DNA from: an uncultured Acidobacteriia bacterium
GTDB lineage: Bacteria; Acidobacteriota; Terriglobia; Bryobacterales; Bryobacteraceae
Length of the DNA stretch: 44,176 nucleotides
Direction of reading: 5' to 3'
Assembly (NCBI GenBank): GCA_903881085.1
Contig: CAIRSA010000242.1
Location: 1 to 44,176, forward strand
Position 1 is the first letter of the stretch. Each line of letters starts with the position of its first letter. Positions 23,831-32,882 of this stretch are shown here, piece by piece. Position numbers and translations under genes: made by a program. Under the pieces are notes generated by a model. The model was not told the DNA's origin. It did no database searches and saw only the letters and a list, made by a program, of their open reading frames with translations.

Positions 23831-25391
23831 CATCGTAAAACGAATCGACCGGCCCGATGACAAAGCAGCAGTCGTTAAGAAGCTCTCGGGTCCCCAAGAG
23901 AAGGCCACAACACACACCCTACCCAGGGTCCAGAAAGCCGACGACCCAAACATTGATCTGTCAACCCAGTACCGCTTCAATATGACAGACGTCGGGAACG
24001 CGGAATACTTCATTTCGCGCCACCGCGAAAATATTCGCTTCTGCGCCGATGACGAGAATTTCTACACGTTCAACGGCAAATGGTGGAACAGAGACGACAC
24101 CGGGCGCGTGAACCAAAAGGCGAAGGATACCGTCAAGGCAATGTACGACGACCTCAAGGATATCGCAAACGACGAGCAGCGTAAGGCCAGGTTTGCCTGG
24201 GTCATGAAATCAGAATCAAATTCCAGGTTGAAGGCGATGCTCGAACAGGCCGCGTCGGACCCGAGAATTATCGTCCGGTCCAGCGATCTGGATAAACATC
24301 AGCACCTCATTTGTTCGGGCACTGGCATCGTTGATCTGACCAGCGGCGCGCTACTCCCGTTCGACCGCGACCTGTTGATCACCAAACACACATCGGTGTC
24401 CTACGATCCGGCGGCCAGATCGTCCGCCTGGGAAGAGTTCCTGGCGGCAGTGACGGGCGGAGACGCCGATTACGCCCAGTTTTTGCAGCTCGCCGTCGGC
24501 TATTCCATCCAGGGTTCGACGAAGGAAGAGATCATCTTCATCATCCATGGCCCAGGTGGAACAGGGAAAAGCACGTTTTTGGATTCGATTTCGTCGGCGA
24601 TTCACGATTATTACGTCGCAGCAAACCCGGCGACCTTCCTTAAACGTGACCAGCACTCAAGCGGCCCTTCCGAGGATCTGGCGCGGTTAGCTGGTGCTCG
24701 TTTCGTGAGCGCGGTCGAAGTTGATGACGGCCAGCGCCTGGCTGAGGGGCTGGTCAAGCAGATCACGGGTGGCGATGTAGTGGCGGCGCGTTTTCTCTAT
24801 AAAAACACATTTCAGTTCAAGCCGCAGCTGAAGCTCTGGTTTGCAGTCAATCACGTCCCAGCGGTCATGGCGGACGACGATGCCATGTGGCGACGGCTTT
24901 TGCGCCTGCCGTTCGTGCACAAACCGCCGGTGATCGACAAGTCGCTCAAAACGGTTCTGACGAGCAAGGAAGCACGTGAGGGCATTCTGGCTTGGGCGGT
25001 GGAAGGCAGCGTCAAATGGCATCGCAAGGGGCTAGTCCTGCCCAAGGTGGTGCGACAGTCCACGAAGGCATTGCGCGACGAAATGAACGCTCTGGCGGAA
25101 TTCATAGAGGACTACTTCGAAGTCGTAACTCGGGCCATCACGCCGGTGAGTGAAGTCACGTTCCTCTACGACAAGTGGTGCCAAGCTGCAGGCCAACGGC
25201 GGCCTCTCAGCAAAAAGACCTTCAACCGCAACATGGAAGCACTCGGCTTCCAGCAGAACCTCCAATATCTGCAAAAGGGGAGAACCCGTTGCTGGATTGG
25301 CCTGAAGGTGAAAGGCGTTGCGCAATTGAGCGAGCGGATTGACAATTTTGGACTCGCCTCATTCTTCAAAGACAGTGAAGACAAGGGTTAA
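23823..25391 (+). CDS. P4/D5-type primase-helicase, SF3 ATPase (522 aa)
   Basis: The start ATG 23823 overlaps the prim-pol gene by 8 bp; ATG 23814 is an alternative. Residues about 55-240 are a D5_N-type region. The SF3 helicase has Walker A GPGGTGKST (residues 243-251), a Walker-B-like FVSAVEVDDG and the C motif LWFAVNHVP, with sensor/arginine part DAMWRRLLRLPF. This family unwinds and initiates replication of satellite phages and integrative elements. The C-terminus (LYDKWCQAAGQRRPLSKKTFNRNMEALGF) is a winged-helix domain. It indicates a P4-like or plasmid-derived replicon. Confidence 0.93.
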   Translation: MDDIVKRIDRPDDKAAVVKKLSGPQEKATTHTLPRVQKADDPNIDLSTQYRFNMTDVGNAEYFISRHRENIRFCADDENFYTFNGKWWNRDDTGRVNQKAKDTVKAMYDDLKDIANDEQRKARFAWVMKSESNSRLKAMLEQAASDPRIIVRSSDLDKHQHLICSGTGIVDLTSGALLPFDRDLLITKHTSVSYDPAARSSAWEEFLAAVTGGDADYAQFLQLAVGYSIQGSTKEEIIFIIHGPGGTGKSTFLDSISSAIHDYYVAANPATFLKRDQHSSGPSEDLARLAGARFVSAVEVDDGQRLAEGLVKQITGGDVVAARFLYKNTFQFKPQLKLWFAVNHVPAVMADDDAMWRRLLRLPFVHKPPVIDKSLKTVLTSKEAREGILAWAVEGSVKWHRKGLVLPKVVRQSTKALRDEMNALAEFIEDYFEVVTRAITPVSEVTFLYDKWCQAAGQRRPLSKKTFNRNMEALGFQQNLQYLQKGRTRCWIGLKVKGVAQLSERIDNFGLASFFKDSEDKG

Positions 25392-25706
25392 TTGGCCGGC
25401 CACATATTGGAGCCAAGCGCATACAGCACGTAGGGGCGGAGTTCTATCCGCCCCGTTTACCAATGGCCTCTTGCTGATTGACTGCTCATCGAAAGGGCCG
25501 CAGAAAAGCAATTCGAGACGGGGGAAAGATGGGGGACTTGCGCTCATATTGCTCGCTGCGCTCTCCTGGAGGTTTTTTCGTAATGAGGCGCTGGAGCCGC
25601 GACACAACCTAGGAATCGCATTTCGTTGACCCGAGTTTCGGTCGAAGAAGCGCAAGATCGCTGACACGAGCGAAGACAAAGGTCCCTCTACGGCAAGGAA
25701 GGAATT
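25392..25706. other. Intergenic stretch before the integrase, with a hairpin
   Basis: No convincing gene was found. A perfect 8-bp hairpin, GGGGCGGA-GTTCTA-TCCGCCCC (25433-25454), lies 40 bp after the helicase stop and is followed by a GTTTA stretch, so it may end transcription from the replication genes. A segment with T6 is near 25575. Confidence 0.5.
25433..25454 (+). terminator. Perfect 8-bp hairpin, weak terminator candidate
   Basis: Arms GGGGCGGA and TCCGCCCC with a 6-nt loop GTTCTA. The T-run after the stem is short, so termination strength is doubtful. Confidence 0.5.
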
Positions 25707-26876
25707 ATGGCAAAGAATAAAGGTCACGTTGAGCAAATCGGGCAGTCATTCTGGCTAACTTACTCCGTTTCGGCACTCGATGACGCAGGCAGACTTTGTC
25801 GCAAACGGGTGCGGAAACATCTCGGCTCTGCGACCGACATGTGCCTGGATGATGCCCGGCTAGAAGCCGATCAATTTCTGGCAACGCGAGAGGTCAAGCC
25901 TAGCTTTGACATCACGGTAGCGGAGTTTGTCGAGATCTTCAAACGGGAGCACATTGAGTTCCTCAAGCCGGGCGGGAAGGTCCACTACCGGACCTACCTC
26001 ACGAATCATGTTATTCCGGCGCTCGGCAACAAGCGGCTCTTGGAAGTCACCCATGACACCGTGCAGGAGTTGGTCCGCCTCAAAACCGAAGTCGGGCTTT
26101 CGCCGCAAACGGTGCGACACATTCGAAATGTCATCAGCGGCATATTTACCCATGCCATCGTCAAGGGCCTCTGTCGTAATCTGAATCCGGCCAAACACGT
26201 GAAATTACCGGAGATGCGGCGTGTAAAGCCGAGGCATGCCCTGTCGGCTGATGAGGTATGGCGACTAATCGACGAGCTTACGGACCCAGCCCGCACCATG
26301 GTGCTGCTTGCTTGTCTGACAGGGCTGGGGAAGGCCGAGCTTCTGGGCCTGCGGTGGGGGCGGATCAATTTGACGGAAGTTGACTCGACGGAGGATGGCG
26401 AACCACTACCGGCATTTTCGCTGGCCGTTCGCGAGAACTTTTCGACCGCAACCAACACGTTCGGCAGTGTGAAGTGCCGGGAGCGTGAGCGACTGGTTCC
26501 GTTGGCAGATGTGCTGGTACAGGCGCTATTGGCGATCAAACAGGACTGTCCCTGGACCGAAGCTGAGGACCTTGTGTTTGTGAGTCCCCGGCGCGGCTGG
26601 CCGTTGCAGGTACACAACCTGGAGAATCGCGTCATTCGGCCAGCGGCGGAGAGGCGCGGCGTGTGCTCGGGCTGGCACACATACCGACGTACGTTCGCAA
26701 CATTGATGGACCAGGAGGGCTGGGCAATGTCGGACCGAACCGCCAGCATGGGCCACAGCGGTGCCGGGGGCGCTCGGATGACGCTACTCTACACGGCCAA
26801 AAACCTGGAACGGCGGCGGGCTGGCGTTGAGAAAATAGCGCGGGCTGTGGGTCATCCGGCTAAGGGTCAGAAATAG
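25707..26876 (+). CDS. Tyrosine site-specific integrase with altered catalytic Arg (389 aa)
   Basis: The N-terminal arm and SAM-like domain (residues about 68-160: TVAEFVEIFKREHIEFLKPGG, then QTVRHIRNVISGIFTHAI) are followed by the catalytic domain. Box I reads TGLGKAELLGLRW, where the usual TGLRxxELLxLxW has Arg; residue 208 is Gly (codon GGG, 26328-26330). Lys about 257, His 324 and Arg 327 in WHTYRRTF, His 350 in MGHSG and Tyr 362 remain. The gene ends 86 bp before a tRNA-Arg gene, the classic arrangement for integration into a tRNA 3' end. Loss of the first Arg would be expected to disable recombination. Confidence 0.9.
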   Translation: MAKNKGHVEQIGQSFWLTYSVSALDDAGRLCRKRVRKHLGSATDMCLDDARLEADQFLATREVKPSFDITVAEFVEIFKREHIEFLKPGGKVHYRTYLTNHVIPALGNKRLLEVTHDTVQELVRLKTEVGLSPQTVRHIRNVISGIFTHAIVKGLCRNLNPAKHVKLPEMRRVKPRHALSADEVWRLIDELTDPARTMVLLACLTGLGKAELLGLRWGRINLTEVDSTEDGEPLPAFSLAVRENFSTATNTFGSVKCRERERLVPLADVLVQALLAIKQDCPWTEAEDLVFVSPRRGWPLQVHNLENRVIRPAAERRGVCSGWHTYRRTFATLMDQEGWAMSDRTASMGHSGAGGARMTLLYTAKNLERRRAGVEKIARAVGHPAKGQK

Positions 26877-26962
26877 GGTCTTGTGCTGGCCCATCAGCAC
26901 AAGAACGGCCCATTGGTGAAACCTTGCAAGTGGTGAAATTACGTCGGGACGGGGGTTTGGAA

Positions 26963-27039
<77 letters not shown>

Positions 27040-27091
27040 GCGAGCGGGACTATCTATCCATTTTACATGGCTGGGGCACTACACTGGTAGT

Positions 27092-28807
27092 GTGAGATCA
27101 AAAATCGCTGTTTTCGCCGCTTTTGTTGCGTTGTGCGGGTGCGGGCAGAAGCCCAACGACGCCTTCCCTGCCTTCGTGGAGGATTTCTTTCGCGCGGGGT
27201 TTGTTTTTCGGCCTTCTTCCGCCACTCCGACGGGCTTTCATGAATGGGATGCAAAGCTGGAGGACGGGTCGGCGAAGTCGTATCAGATGCGGATCGCCGC
27301 GCTGCATGAGTTCGATAAACGGCTGGCGAAGTTGCGCGCAGACAAGCTGACAGAATCGGATGCGATCGATGCGGAGTTGATCGATGCGGCTATCAAGTCA
27401 GAACTGTTGGACCTGGAAACACTGCAGACGTGGAAGCAGAATCCGATGGGGTATGTCGGTCTGCCGGGCGAGGCGATTGACGGATTGATGAAGCGCAACT
27501 TTGCTCCGCACAAAGAGCGGTTGCGTTCAGTGATTGCGCGACTGCGCGGCGTGCCGGTGGTGCTTGGGTCGATGCGGGAGAACGTTTCCAATCCGCCGAA
27601 GGAGTTCACAGATCTCGCGGTGCGCATCGCAGAAGGCTCGGTGGGGTTCTTTACCGATACGGTTCCAGGGTGGGCCAAGGAGTCGCTGACGGGCGACGAG
27701 GCTTTGTCGAAGGAGTTCAACGAGGCCAATGGCGCGGCGGCGAAGGCGATGAAGGACGCGGCGGCGTGGCTGAAGAACGACCTGCTGCCGCGGTCGAAGG
27801 GCAAGTACGCGATCGGCGCGGAGAACTTCAGCAAGAAACTTCTGTACGACGATATGGTGGATACGCCGCTCGATAAGGTGCTGGCCATAGGCGAGGCGAA
27901 TCTGGCGAAGGATTACGCGGCGTTTGTGGAGACGGCGAAGCTGGTGGCCCCGGGGAAGACACCGGCGCAGGCGATGGATGTGTTGAACCTGGAGCACCCG
28001 TCGGAGGCGGATTTGATCGCGTCAGGGAAGCGGACGATCGATTCGATCCGGCAGTTTTTGATCGACAAACAGATCATCACGGTGCCGAGCGAGGTGCGGC
28101 CGATTGTGACGGAGACGCCTCCGTTTGAGCGAAACGGAGGGTTTGCTTCGATGGATACTCCGGGGGCTTATGAGACCAAGGCTACCGAGGCGTTCTATTA
28201 CATCACGCCGCCAGAGAAAGAGTGGGACGCGAAGCACAAGGAAGAGCATCTGCGGCTGTTCAATAAGTCCGTGATGGAGATGATTACGATTCATGAGGCG
28301 TTTCCGGGGCACTTCATGCAGTTTGTGTATGTGGGGAAGTTTCCGACTAAGACGCGTAAGTTAGCAGGGGCCAACACGAACGTAGAAGGCTGGGCGCATT
28401 ACTCGGAGCAGATGATGATTGAGGAGGGCTTCGGCGGCGGCGATGCGAAGATCCGGCTTGCGCAGCTTTCAGAGGCATTGCTGCGGGACTGCCGCTATGT
28501 GGCGGGGATCAAGATGCATACGCAGGGGATGACGGTGGAAGACGGCGCGAAGTTGTTTGTGGAAAAGGGCGCGCAACAGCCGGCGAATGCTTATGAGGAG
28601 GCGCGGCGGGGAGCTTACAATCCTACTTACTTGTATTACACGCTTGGTAAGTTGCAGATCTTTAAGTTACGCGAGGATTATAAGAAGGCGAAAGGCTCGA
28701 GTTATTCGCTGCGCGGGTTTCACGATGAGTTCGTGAAGGCGGGGCCGATGCCGTTGAAGCTGATGCGGCGGGTGATGCTGCCGGGGGACACGGGGCCGCT
28801 CTTATAA
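27092..28807 (+). CDS. DUF885 family lipoprotein (571 aa)
   Basis: A GTG start at 27092 gives MRSKIAVFAAFVALCGCG, a lipoprotein signal peptide with lipobox ALCGC. The body has the DUF885 layout, including YYITPPEKEWD and the metal-binding-like HEAFPGHFMQF with the later NVEGWAHYSEQMMIEEGF Glu site; these resemble zinc carboxypeptidase-like active sites, so a peptidase role is likely but unproved. The length of about 570 aa is normal for the family. It is the first gene right of the tRNA and reads as chromosomal. The Shine-Dalgarno sequence is poor. Confidence 0.88.
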   Translation: MRSKIAVFAAFVALCGCGQKPNDAFPAFVEDFFRAGFVFRPSSATPTGFHEWDAKLEDGSAKSYQMRIAALHEFDKRLAKLRADKLTESDAIDAELIDAAIKSELLDLETLQTWKQNPMGYVGLPGEAIDGLMKRNFAPHKERLRSVIARLRGVPVVLGSMRENVSNPPKEFTDLAVRIAEGSVGFFTDTVPGWAKESLTGDEALSKEFNEANGAAAKAMKDAAAWLKNDLLPRSKGKYAIGAENFSKKLLYDDMVDTPLDKVLAIGEANLAKDYAAFVETAKLVAPGKTPAQAMDVLNLEHPSEADLIASGKRTIDSIRQFLIDKQIITVPSEVRPIVTETPPFERNGGFASMDTPGAYETKATEAFYYITPPEKEWDAKHKEEHLRLFNKSVMEMITIHEAFPGHFMQFVYVGKFPTKTRKLAGANTNVEGWAHYSEQMMIEEGFGGGDAKIRLAQLSEALLRDCRYVAGIKMHTQGMTVEDGAKLFVEKGAQQPANAYEEARRGAYNPTYLYYTLGKLQIFKLREDYKKAKGSSYSLRGFHDEFVKAGPMPLKLMRRVMLPGDTGPLL

Positions 28808-28854
28808 TTTCACAATCGTAAGCCAAGGCTTCGGCTACACTGTGAGGCAGAACC

Positions 28855-30630
28855 ATGGGAACCCTTCGCTTACTCTTGTTGCTTCTTTTGTGCGCTCCCG
28901 CAGAGGCGCATTTCGCGTTAATAACGCCGGCATCGGCTTTATCGACCGAGGATGGGGGCAAGGGCGGGCCGCCTTGCGGCTTGGGAGCGGCGTCGGGTGT
29001 TGTGACTGAGGCGAAGGGCGGACATCCTCTGACGCTGCGGTTGCAGGAGTTTATCGAGCATCCGGGACATTACAGGGTGGCGCTGGCGGTGAAGTCGCGC
29101 GATGAACTGCCGCCGGATCCGGCGGTGGTGGCGGATCAGTATGGCAACTCGATCAGTGCGGCGATTCAGTCTCCGCCGCGAGTTCCTGTACTGGCCGACG
29201 GGTTGCTGGCGCACACCGATTCTGCACCTGACGAATGGAACACGCAGGTGGTGCTGCCGAACATCAACTGCGCGCATTGCACGCTGCAGATCATCGAGTT
29301 TATGGCGCAGCATGGGGCGGACTACTTCTATCATCACTGCGCCGATTTGAAGATTGTGGCAGACCCCAACCTGCCGGCTGCCGATGCGGCGTGGCCGCGG
29401 GATGAGACGGTTCAGCCGGACGTTACGAATTCCGTGGCGGCGCATGTTGGAGCAGGGGGCGGCGCGCAGACGTCGATCACGGTGGTGAATCTGGATGTGG
29501 CGCCGGCGACGTTCACGGTACGGTTTTTCGGCGATAACGGGTTGGCGGCGAACAAGGTGACGGGCTCGCTGGCGGCGGGTGGATCGCAGTCGATTGCCGC
29601 GGAAAGTCCGGGGTGGGCGCAGTTGACGAGTCCGCAGGCGGTGGACGGGGTGGCGCTGTACAGGCCGTCGGCCGCGGCGCCGGAGACGGCTTACCGGATG
29701 CGGGCGAATACGGGGCCTGCGTTGTTTTTTCCGTTCGATAACACGGGCGGCTCGGCGATGGAGTTGGGGGTGGTGACACCGGGCACGAATGTGCGCGGCA
29801 TCAGTTCGTTCACCTTGTTGAGTGAGGCGGGCAAGACGATTTCAGAGGAGTCAGCCGTGGCGATTGCACCCAATGGCCATGCTGCGTTGACACTGCCGGT
29901 TAGGTCAACTGACGCACGGGGGGTGGCAAAGGTGGATCAATCGAGCGGCCCGCTGGCAGGCGTGGCGGTGCGGACAAAGCAGGGCTTGGTGAGTATGGTG
30001 GAGGCGGTGGTGCAGGAAGCCGCATCGACGAAAATAGTGCCGCAGATTGCCGAAGGCGCGGATTGGAAGACCACGTTGACGCTGGTGAACTGCGATGCGG
30101 CAGCGGCGGCTTTTACGGTGAACTACTTGGGAGACGGGGGCGCTCTGACTTCGACGAGCGGAACGATTGCGGTGGGCGGTTCGCAGAGCATCGAGTCAAG
30201 TGGTTTGCCTGCTGACACCGTGAGCGGGTGGGCTGAAGTGCTGAGCAGCCAGTGCGTGGGCGGCACGGTGACGTACCGCATGATGAGCAGCGGGCAGGAG
30301 TCGGCAGCGCCTTTACTGGCCAATGGGGCGCGACGGCTGGTGATTCCGTTCGATAGCAGTATGGGGTTAGGCGTGGCGATTGCGAACGCTAGTGCAGCGA
30401 ACGATACGACCGTTGCGGTGACCCTGCGGAATGAGGCCGGGGATGTGATTGCATCGCAAGACGCGGTGCCGCTGGCGCGGCGGCAGCATGCGGCGTTTGC
30501 GGTGGCGATGCCGGCCAACGCACCGTCGCGCGGAGTGGTTGAGTTGACCTCTTCTAGTGGCGACATTGTGGGCCTGGGGATACGCACAGGGAATGGGGCG
30601 GTTACGTACATTCCGGCGTTGGGTAAATAG
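28855..30630 (+). CDS. Secreted LPMO-like protein with repeated C-terminal domains (591 aa)
   Basis: The signal peptide MGTLRLLLLLLLCAPAEA ends just before HFALITPAS, so the mature protein would start with His, the hallmark of copper lytic polysaccharide monooxygenases. Residues about 19-175 (FIEHPGHYRVALAV, then NINCAHCTLQIIEFM, then YFYHHCADLKI) match the family known as SCE4755-type monooxygenase-like. The rest is two beta-rich, Ser/Ala/Gly-rich units of about 200 residues that repeat TSITVVNLDVAPATFTV / TTLTLVNCDAAAAAFTV and GGSQSIAAESPGWAQL / GGSQSIESSGLPADTVSGW, as found in cell-surface proteins of Acidobacteriota. It may bind copper and act on polysaccharides; activity is inferred. Confidence 0.8.
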   Translation: MGTLRLLLLLLLCAPAEAHFALITPASALSTEDGGKGGPPCGLGAASGVVTEAKGGHPLTLRLQEFIEHPGHYRVALAVKSRDELPPDPAVVADQYGNSISAAIQSPPRVPVLADGLLAHTDSAPDEWNTQVVLPNINCAHCTLQIIEFMAQHGADYFYHHCADLKIVADPNLPAADAAWPRDETVQPDVTNSVAAHVGAGGGAQTSITVVNLDVAPATFTVRFFGDNGLAANKVTGSLAAGGSQSIAAESPGWAQLTSPQAVDGVALYRPSAAAPETAYRMRANTGPALFFPFDNTGGSAMELGVVTPGTNVRGISSFTLLSEAGKTISEESAVAIAPNGHAALTLPVRSTDARGVAKVDQSSGPLAGVAVRTKQGLVSMVEAVVQEAASTKIVPQIAEGADWKTTLTLVNCDAAAAAFTVNYLGDGGALTSTSGTIAVGGSQSIESSGLPADTVSGWAEVLSSQCVGGTVTYRMMSSGQESAAPLLANGARRLVIPFDSSMGLGVAIANASAANDTTVAVTLRNEAGDVIASQDAVPLARRQHAAFAVAMPANAPSRGVVELTSSSGDIVGLGIRTGNGAVTYIPALGK

Positions 30631-30654
30631 CACGTTCGATGCCCTGAGCGAGTT

Positions 30655-31845
30655 TCAGGAATGGATTGCTGCGCGCGGGACGGAGAGGGCTTGAAGTAGT
30701 TGGGTCAGGCCCGCGACGCTGATAGCGTCTGTCGAATCATCAAGTGGGAAACGTTCGTCGCCGGGATAGACGATGAAGCGGCGGGTTGGGGCGATATCGG
30801 CGCAGGCGGAGTGGAAGCCGCGTTCGAGTTTGGGTGCGGAGTTGCGCTTGACTTCGATGGCCCAGCGTTCGTCACCGGGCAGGGTGAGGATCAGATCGAT
30901 TTCCGTCCCGTTCGAGGTGCGGTAGAAGTTCGCCGCTGTACCTTCGGGGGCGAGGTTGATCATGGTTTCGATGACGTAGCTCTCCCATGTTTGGCCGGCT
31001 ACCGGGTGGCCGAGCAAGGCTTCCTTGTCGCGAATGCCAAGCAGAGCGTGGGCGATGCCGCTATCGCGGACATAGACCTTCGGCGATTTCACCAGGCGCT
31101 TGCCGGCGTTGCCGGACCAGGGCTGGAGACGGCGGACGAGGAGCAGGTCGACCATCAGGTCGAGATAGCTGGCGGCGGTTTTGCCGGAGACACCCAGGCT
31201 TTGAGCGATGTTTGAGACATTCAGCAGCTGGCTCTGGTTGTGGGCGAGCATGGTCCAGAAGCGGCGCAGGGTTTCGGCGGGGATGCGCAGGCCGAATTGC
31301 GGCACGTCACGTTCGAGGTGGGTGCGGATGAAGTTGCGCCGCCACTCCATGCTGAGGTCGTCGGTTTCGGCGAGGAAGCTGCGCGGGAAGCCGCCGCGGA
31401 CCCAGAGTTTCTCGGTATCGGCAGGGCCAGTTTCGAGGACGTCGAGGGGGTTCAGTTCCAGATAAGAGACGCGGCCGGCGAGGCTTTCGCCGGTTTGCTG
31501 GAGCAGGTCCATGGCGGCTGAGCCGAGCAGGAGGAAGCGGCCGTTGCCGCTGCCGGATTGGCGGCCTTTGTCGATGACACCGCGTAGTTGCTGGAAGAGT
31601 TCGGGTAGGCGGTGAACTTCGTCAAGGATGATAAGTTCGTTTTCGTGTTCGGCGAAGTAGCGTGCCGGGTTGGCGAGCTTGGCGCGGTCGTCGTTGTCTT
31701 CCAGGTCTAAGTAAATAGACGGCTTTTCGGATCCCGCTTGGATCGCGAGGGTAGTTTTGCCGACTTGGCGGGCGCCGAGCAGGACGATGGCGGGGGTGTG
31801 GGGGAGGAGGTAATCGATGCGCCGACCGAGGTGGCGGGTATACAT
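30655..31845 (-). CDS. AAA ATPase with DUF4143 domain (396 aa)
   Basis: ATG 31845 gives MYTRHLGRRIDYLLPHTPAIVL; a longer frame to 31962 exists, but the family starts here. Walker A GARQVGKTT (residues 24-32) and Walker B LIILDEVHRL are plain, then a DUF4143 C-terminal half (WTMLAHNQSQLLNVSNIAQSLGVSGKTAASYLDLM, then TEIDLILTLPGDERWAIEVKR, a nuclease-fold-like patch). The cellular role of this family is unknown; it is common and often scattered. The gene is convergent with the LPMO-like gene, with 24 bp between stop codons. Confidence 0.9.
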   Translation of the reverse strand: MYTRHLGRRIDYLLPHTPAIVLLGARQVGKTTLAIQAGSEKPSIYLDLEDNDDRAKLANPARYFAEHENELIILDEVHRLPELFQQLRGVIDKGRQSGSGNGRFLLLGSAAMDLLQQTGESLAGRVSYLELNPLDVLETGPADTEKLWVRGGFPRSFLAETDDLSMEWRRNFIRTHLERDVPQFGLRIPAETLRRFWTMLAHNQSQLLNVSNIAQSLGVSGKTAASYLDLMVDLLLVRRLQPWSGNAGKRLVKSPKVYVRDSGIAHALLGIRDKEALLGHPVAGQTWESYVIETMINLAPEGTAANFYRTSNGTEIDLILTLPGDERWAIEVKRNSAPKLERGFHSACADIAPTRRFIVYPGDERFPLDDSTDAISVAGLTQLLQALSVPRAAIHS

Positions 31846-31964
31846 GTATGTAATTATATAGCAAAGGTTCACAAATGCATAGTTGTTGATTTTTTGAGTG
31901 GAAAGTATTGAAAATACTGGCCTTCGAAGTATGAACCTGGCAGCCGGGCGCCGCAGGCGCAATT

Positions 31965-32882
31965 CTAGCGCGGCGGTCTGGGGGCGCGGACGGAGATGGT
32001 GAAGTCGGGGAGAGCGACGGTTGCCGGCTCCTTCATTTGTTCGAAGGCACGGTTCAGTTCGAGGACATGGGCGCGGGTCAGTTCGAGTGAGTGTTCGGCG
32101 GGTTGGTAGACGGTGCCGGTTGGATAATCGACATAGGGAGTTGAGGTCTGTTCGATGTGGGTGCCGAGCACGTGGGAGACGCGGTGTGTTTCAACGAAGG
32201 CAGCAAGGCGGCGGGCGCTTTGAGCGAAGACGGGAACCTCGGTTGTGGAGACGTAGAGGCGTCCGGGATAGAGACTGTCGCCAGTGAGCAGGTTTCCGGT
32301 GGCGCGGTCGTAGAGGGCGATACTGGCGTTGTTATGACCGGGGATCGGCAGCACATCGATGATGCGACCGCCTAAGTCGATTGAGCCCTGACCCTCTGGC
32401 CAGTTAGAAATGCCCGCCGCCTTTTGCAGGGCCGCAGGTTCCGCGGCGATGAACTCCACGTTGGGCAGCGCTTGAAACTGCTTATCGCCGGCGATGTGAT
32501 CGCCGTGTCCGTGGGAATGGATCACCACCAGTTTCACTGGCGCGTGGTTGTTTTTCTTGGCCCACTTTTCCAGCAGAGACATGACAAACGGGGCGGTTTG
32601 GACAGGCCCCGCGCCTGTATCTTCGAGGAGGGCTTTTTCGTTGCCGAAGATGAGATAGAGGAAAGGTTTTTCGTAGTTGGTGCAACCCGACTCGCGCAGA
32701 ATGTAAAAGTTCTCGTTGTATTCGTTGACTTGCCAATCGGGAACCGTAACACAGTTGGGGCCGCCGCTAAGCCAGGTGTGGGGAAGGGTGCCGGGTTGAA
32801 GGGAACCGCCCTCCGGCGGGGCGGCATAAGCCGCCACCGCCAGAGAGACAGAGAGCAGAATCGCCGTTGCGTTAGAATTCAT
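31965..32882 (-). CDS. Secreted metallo-beta-lactamase-fold hydrolase (305 aa)
   Basis: The start ATG 32882 gives MNSNATAILLSVSLAVAAYA, a signal peptide; it overlaps the TonB receptor stop by 11 bp. The zinc motif is HSHGHGDHIAGD (residues 122-132), with later ligands IPGHNNASIALYD and LTGDSLYPG plus a final His in VLGTHIEQ. This is the glyoxalase-II-like MBL superfamily; the substrate is unknown. Translational coupling to the receptor suggests the two act on one nutrient. Confidence 0.87.
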   Translation of the reverse strand: MNSNATAILLSVSLAVAAYAAPPEGGSLQPGTLPHTWLSGGPNCVTVPDWQVNEYNENFYILRESGCTNYEKPFLYLIFGNEKALLEDTGAGPVQTAPFVMSLLEKWAKKNNHAPVKLVVIHSHGHGDHIAGDKQFQALPNVEFIAAEPAALQKAAGISNWPEGQGSIDLGGRIIDVLPIPGHNNASIALYDRATGNLLTGDSLYPGRLYVSTTEVPVFAQSARRLAAFVETHRVSHVLGTHIEQTSTPYVDYPTGTVYQPAEHSLELTRAHVLELNRAFEQMKEPATVALPDFTISVRAPRPPR

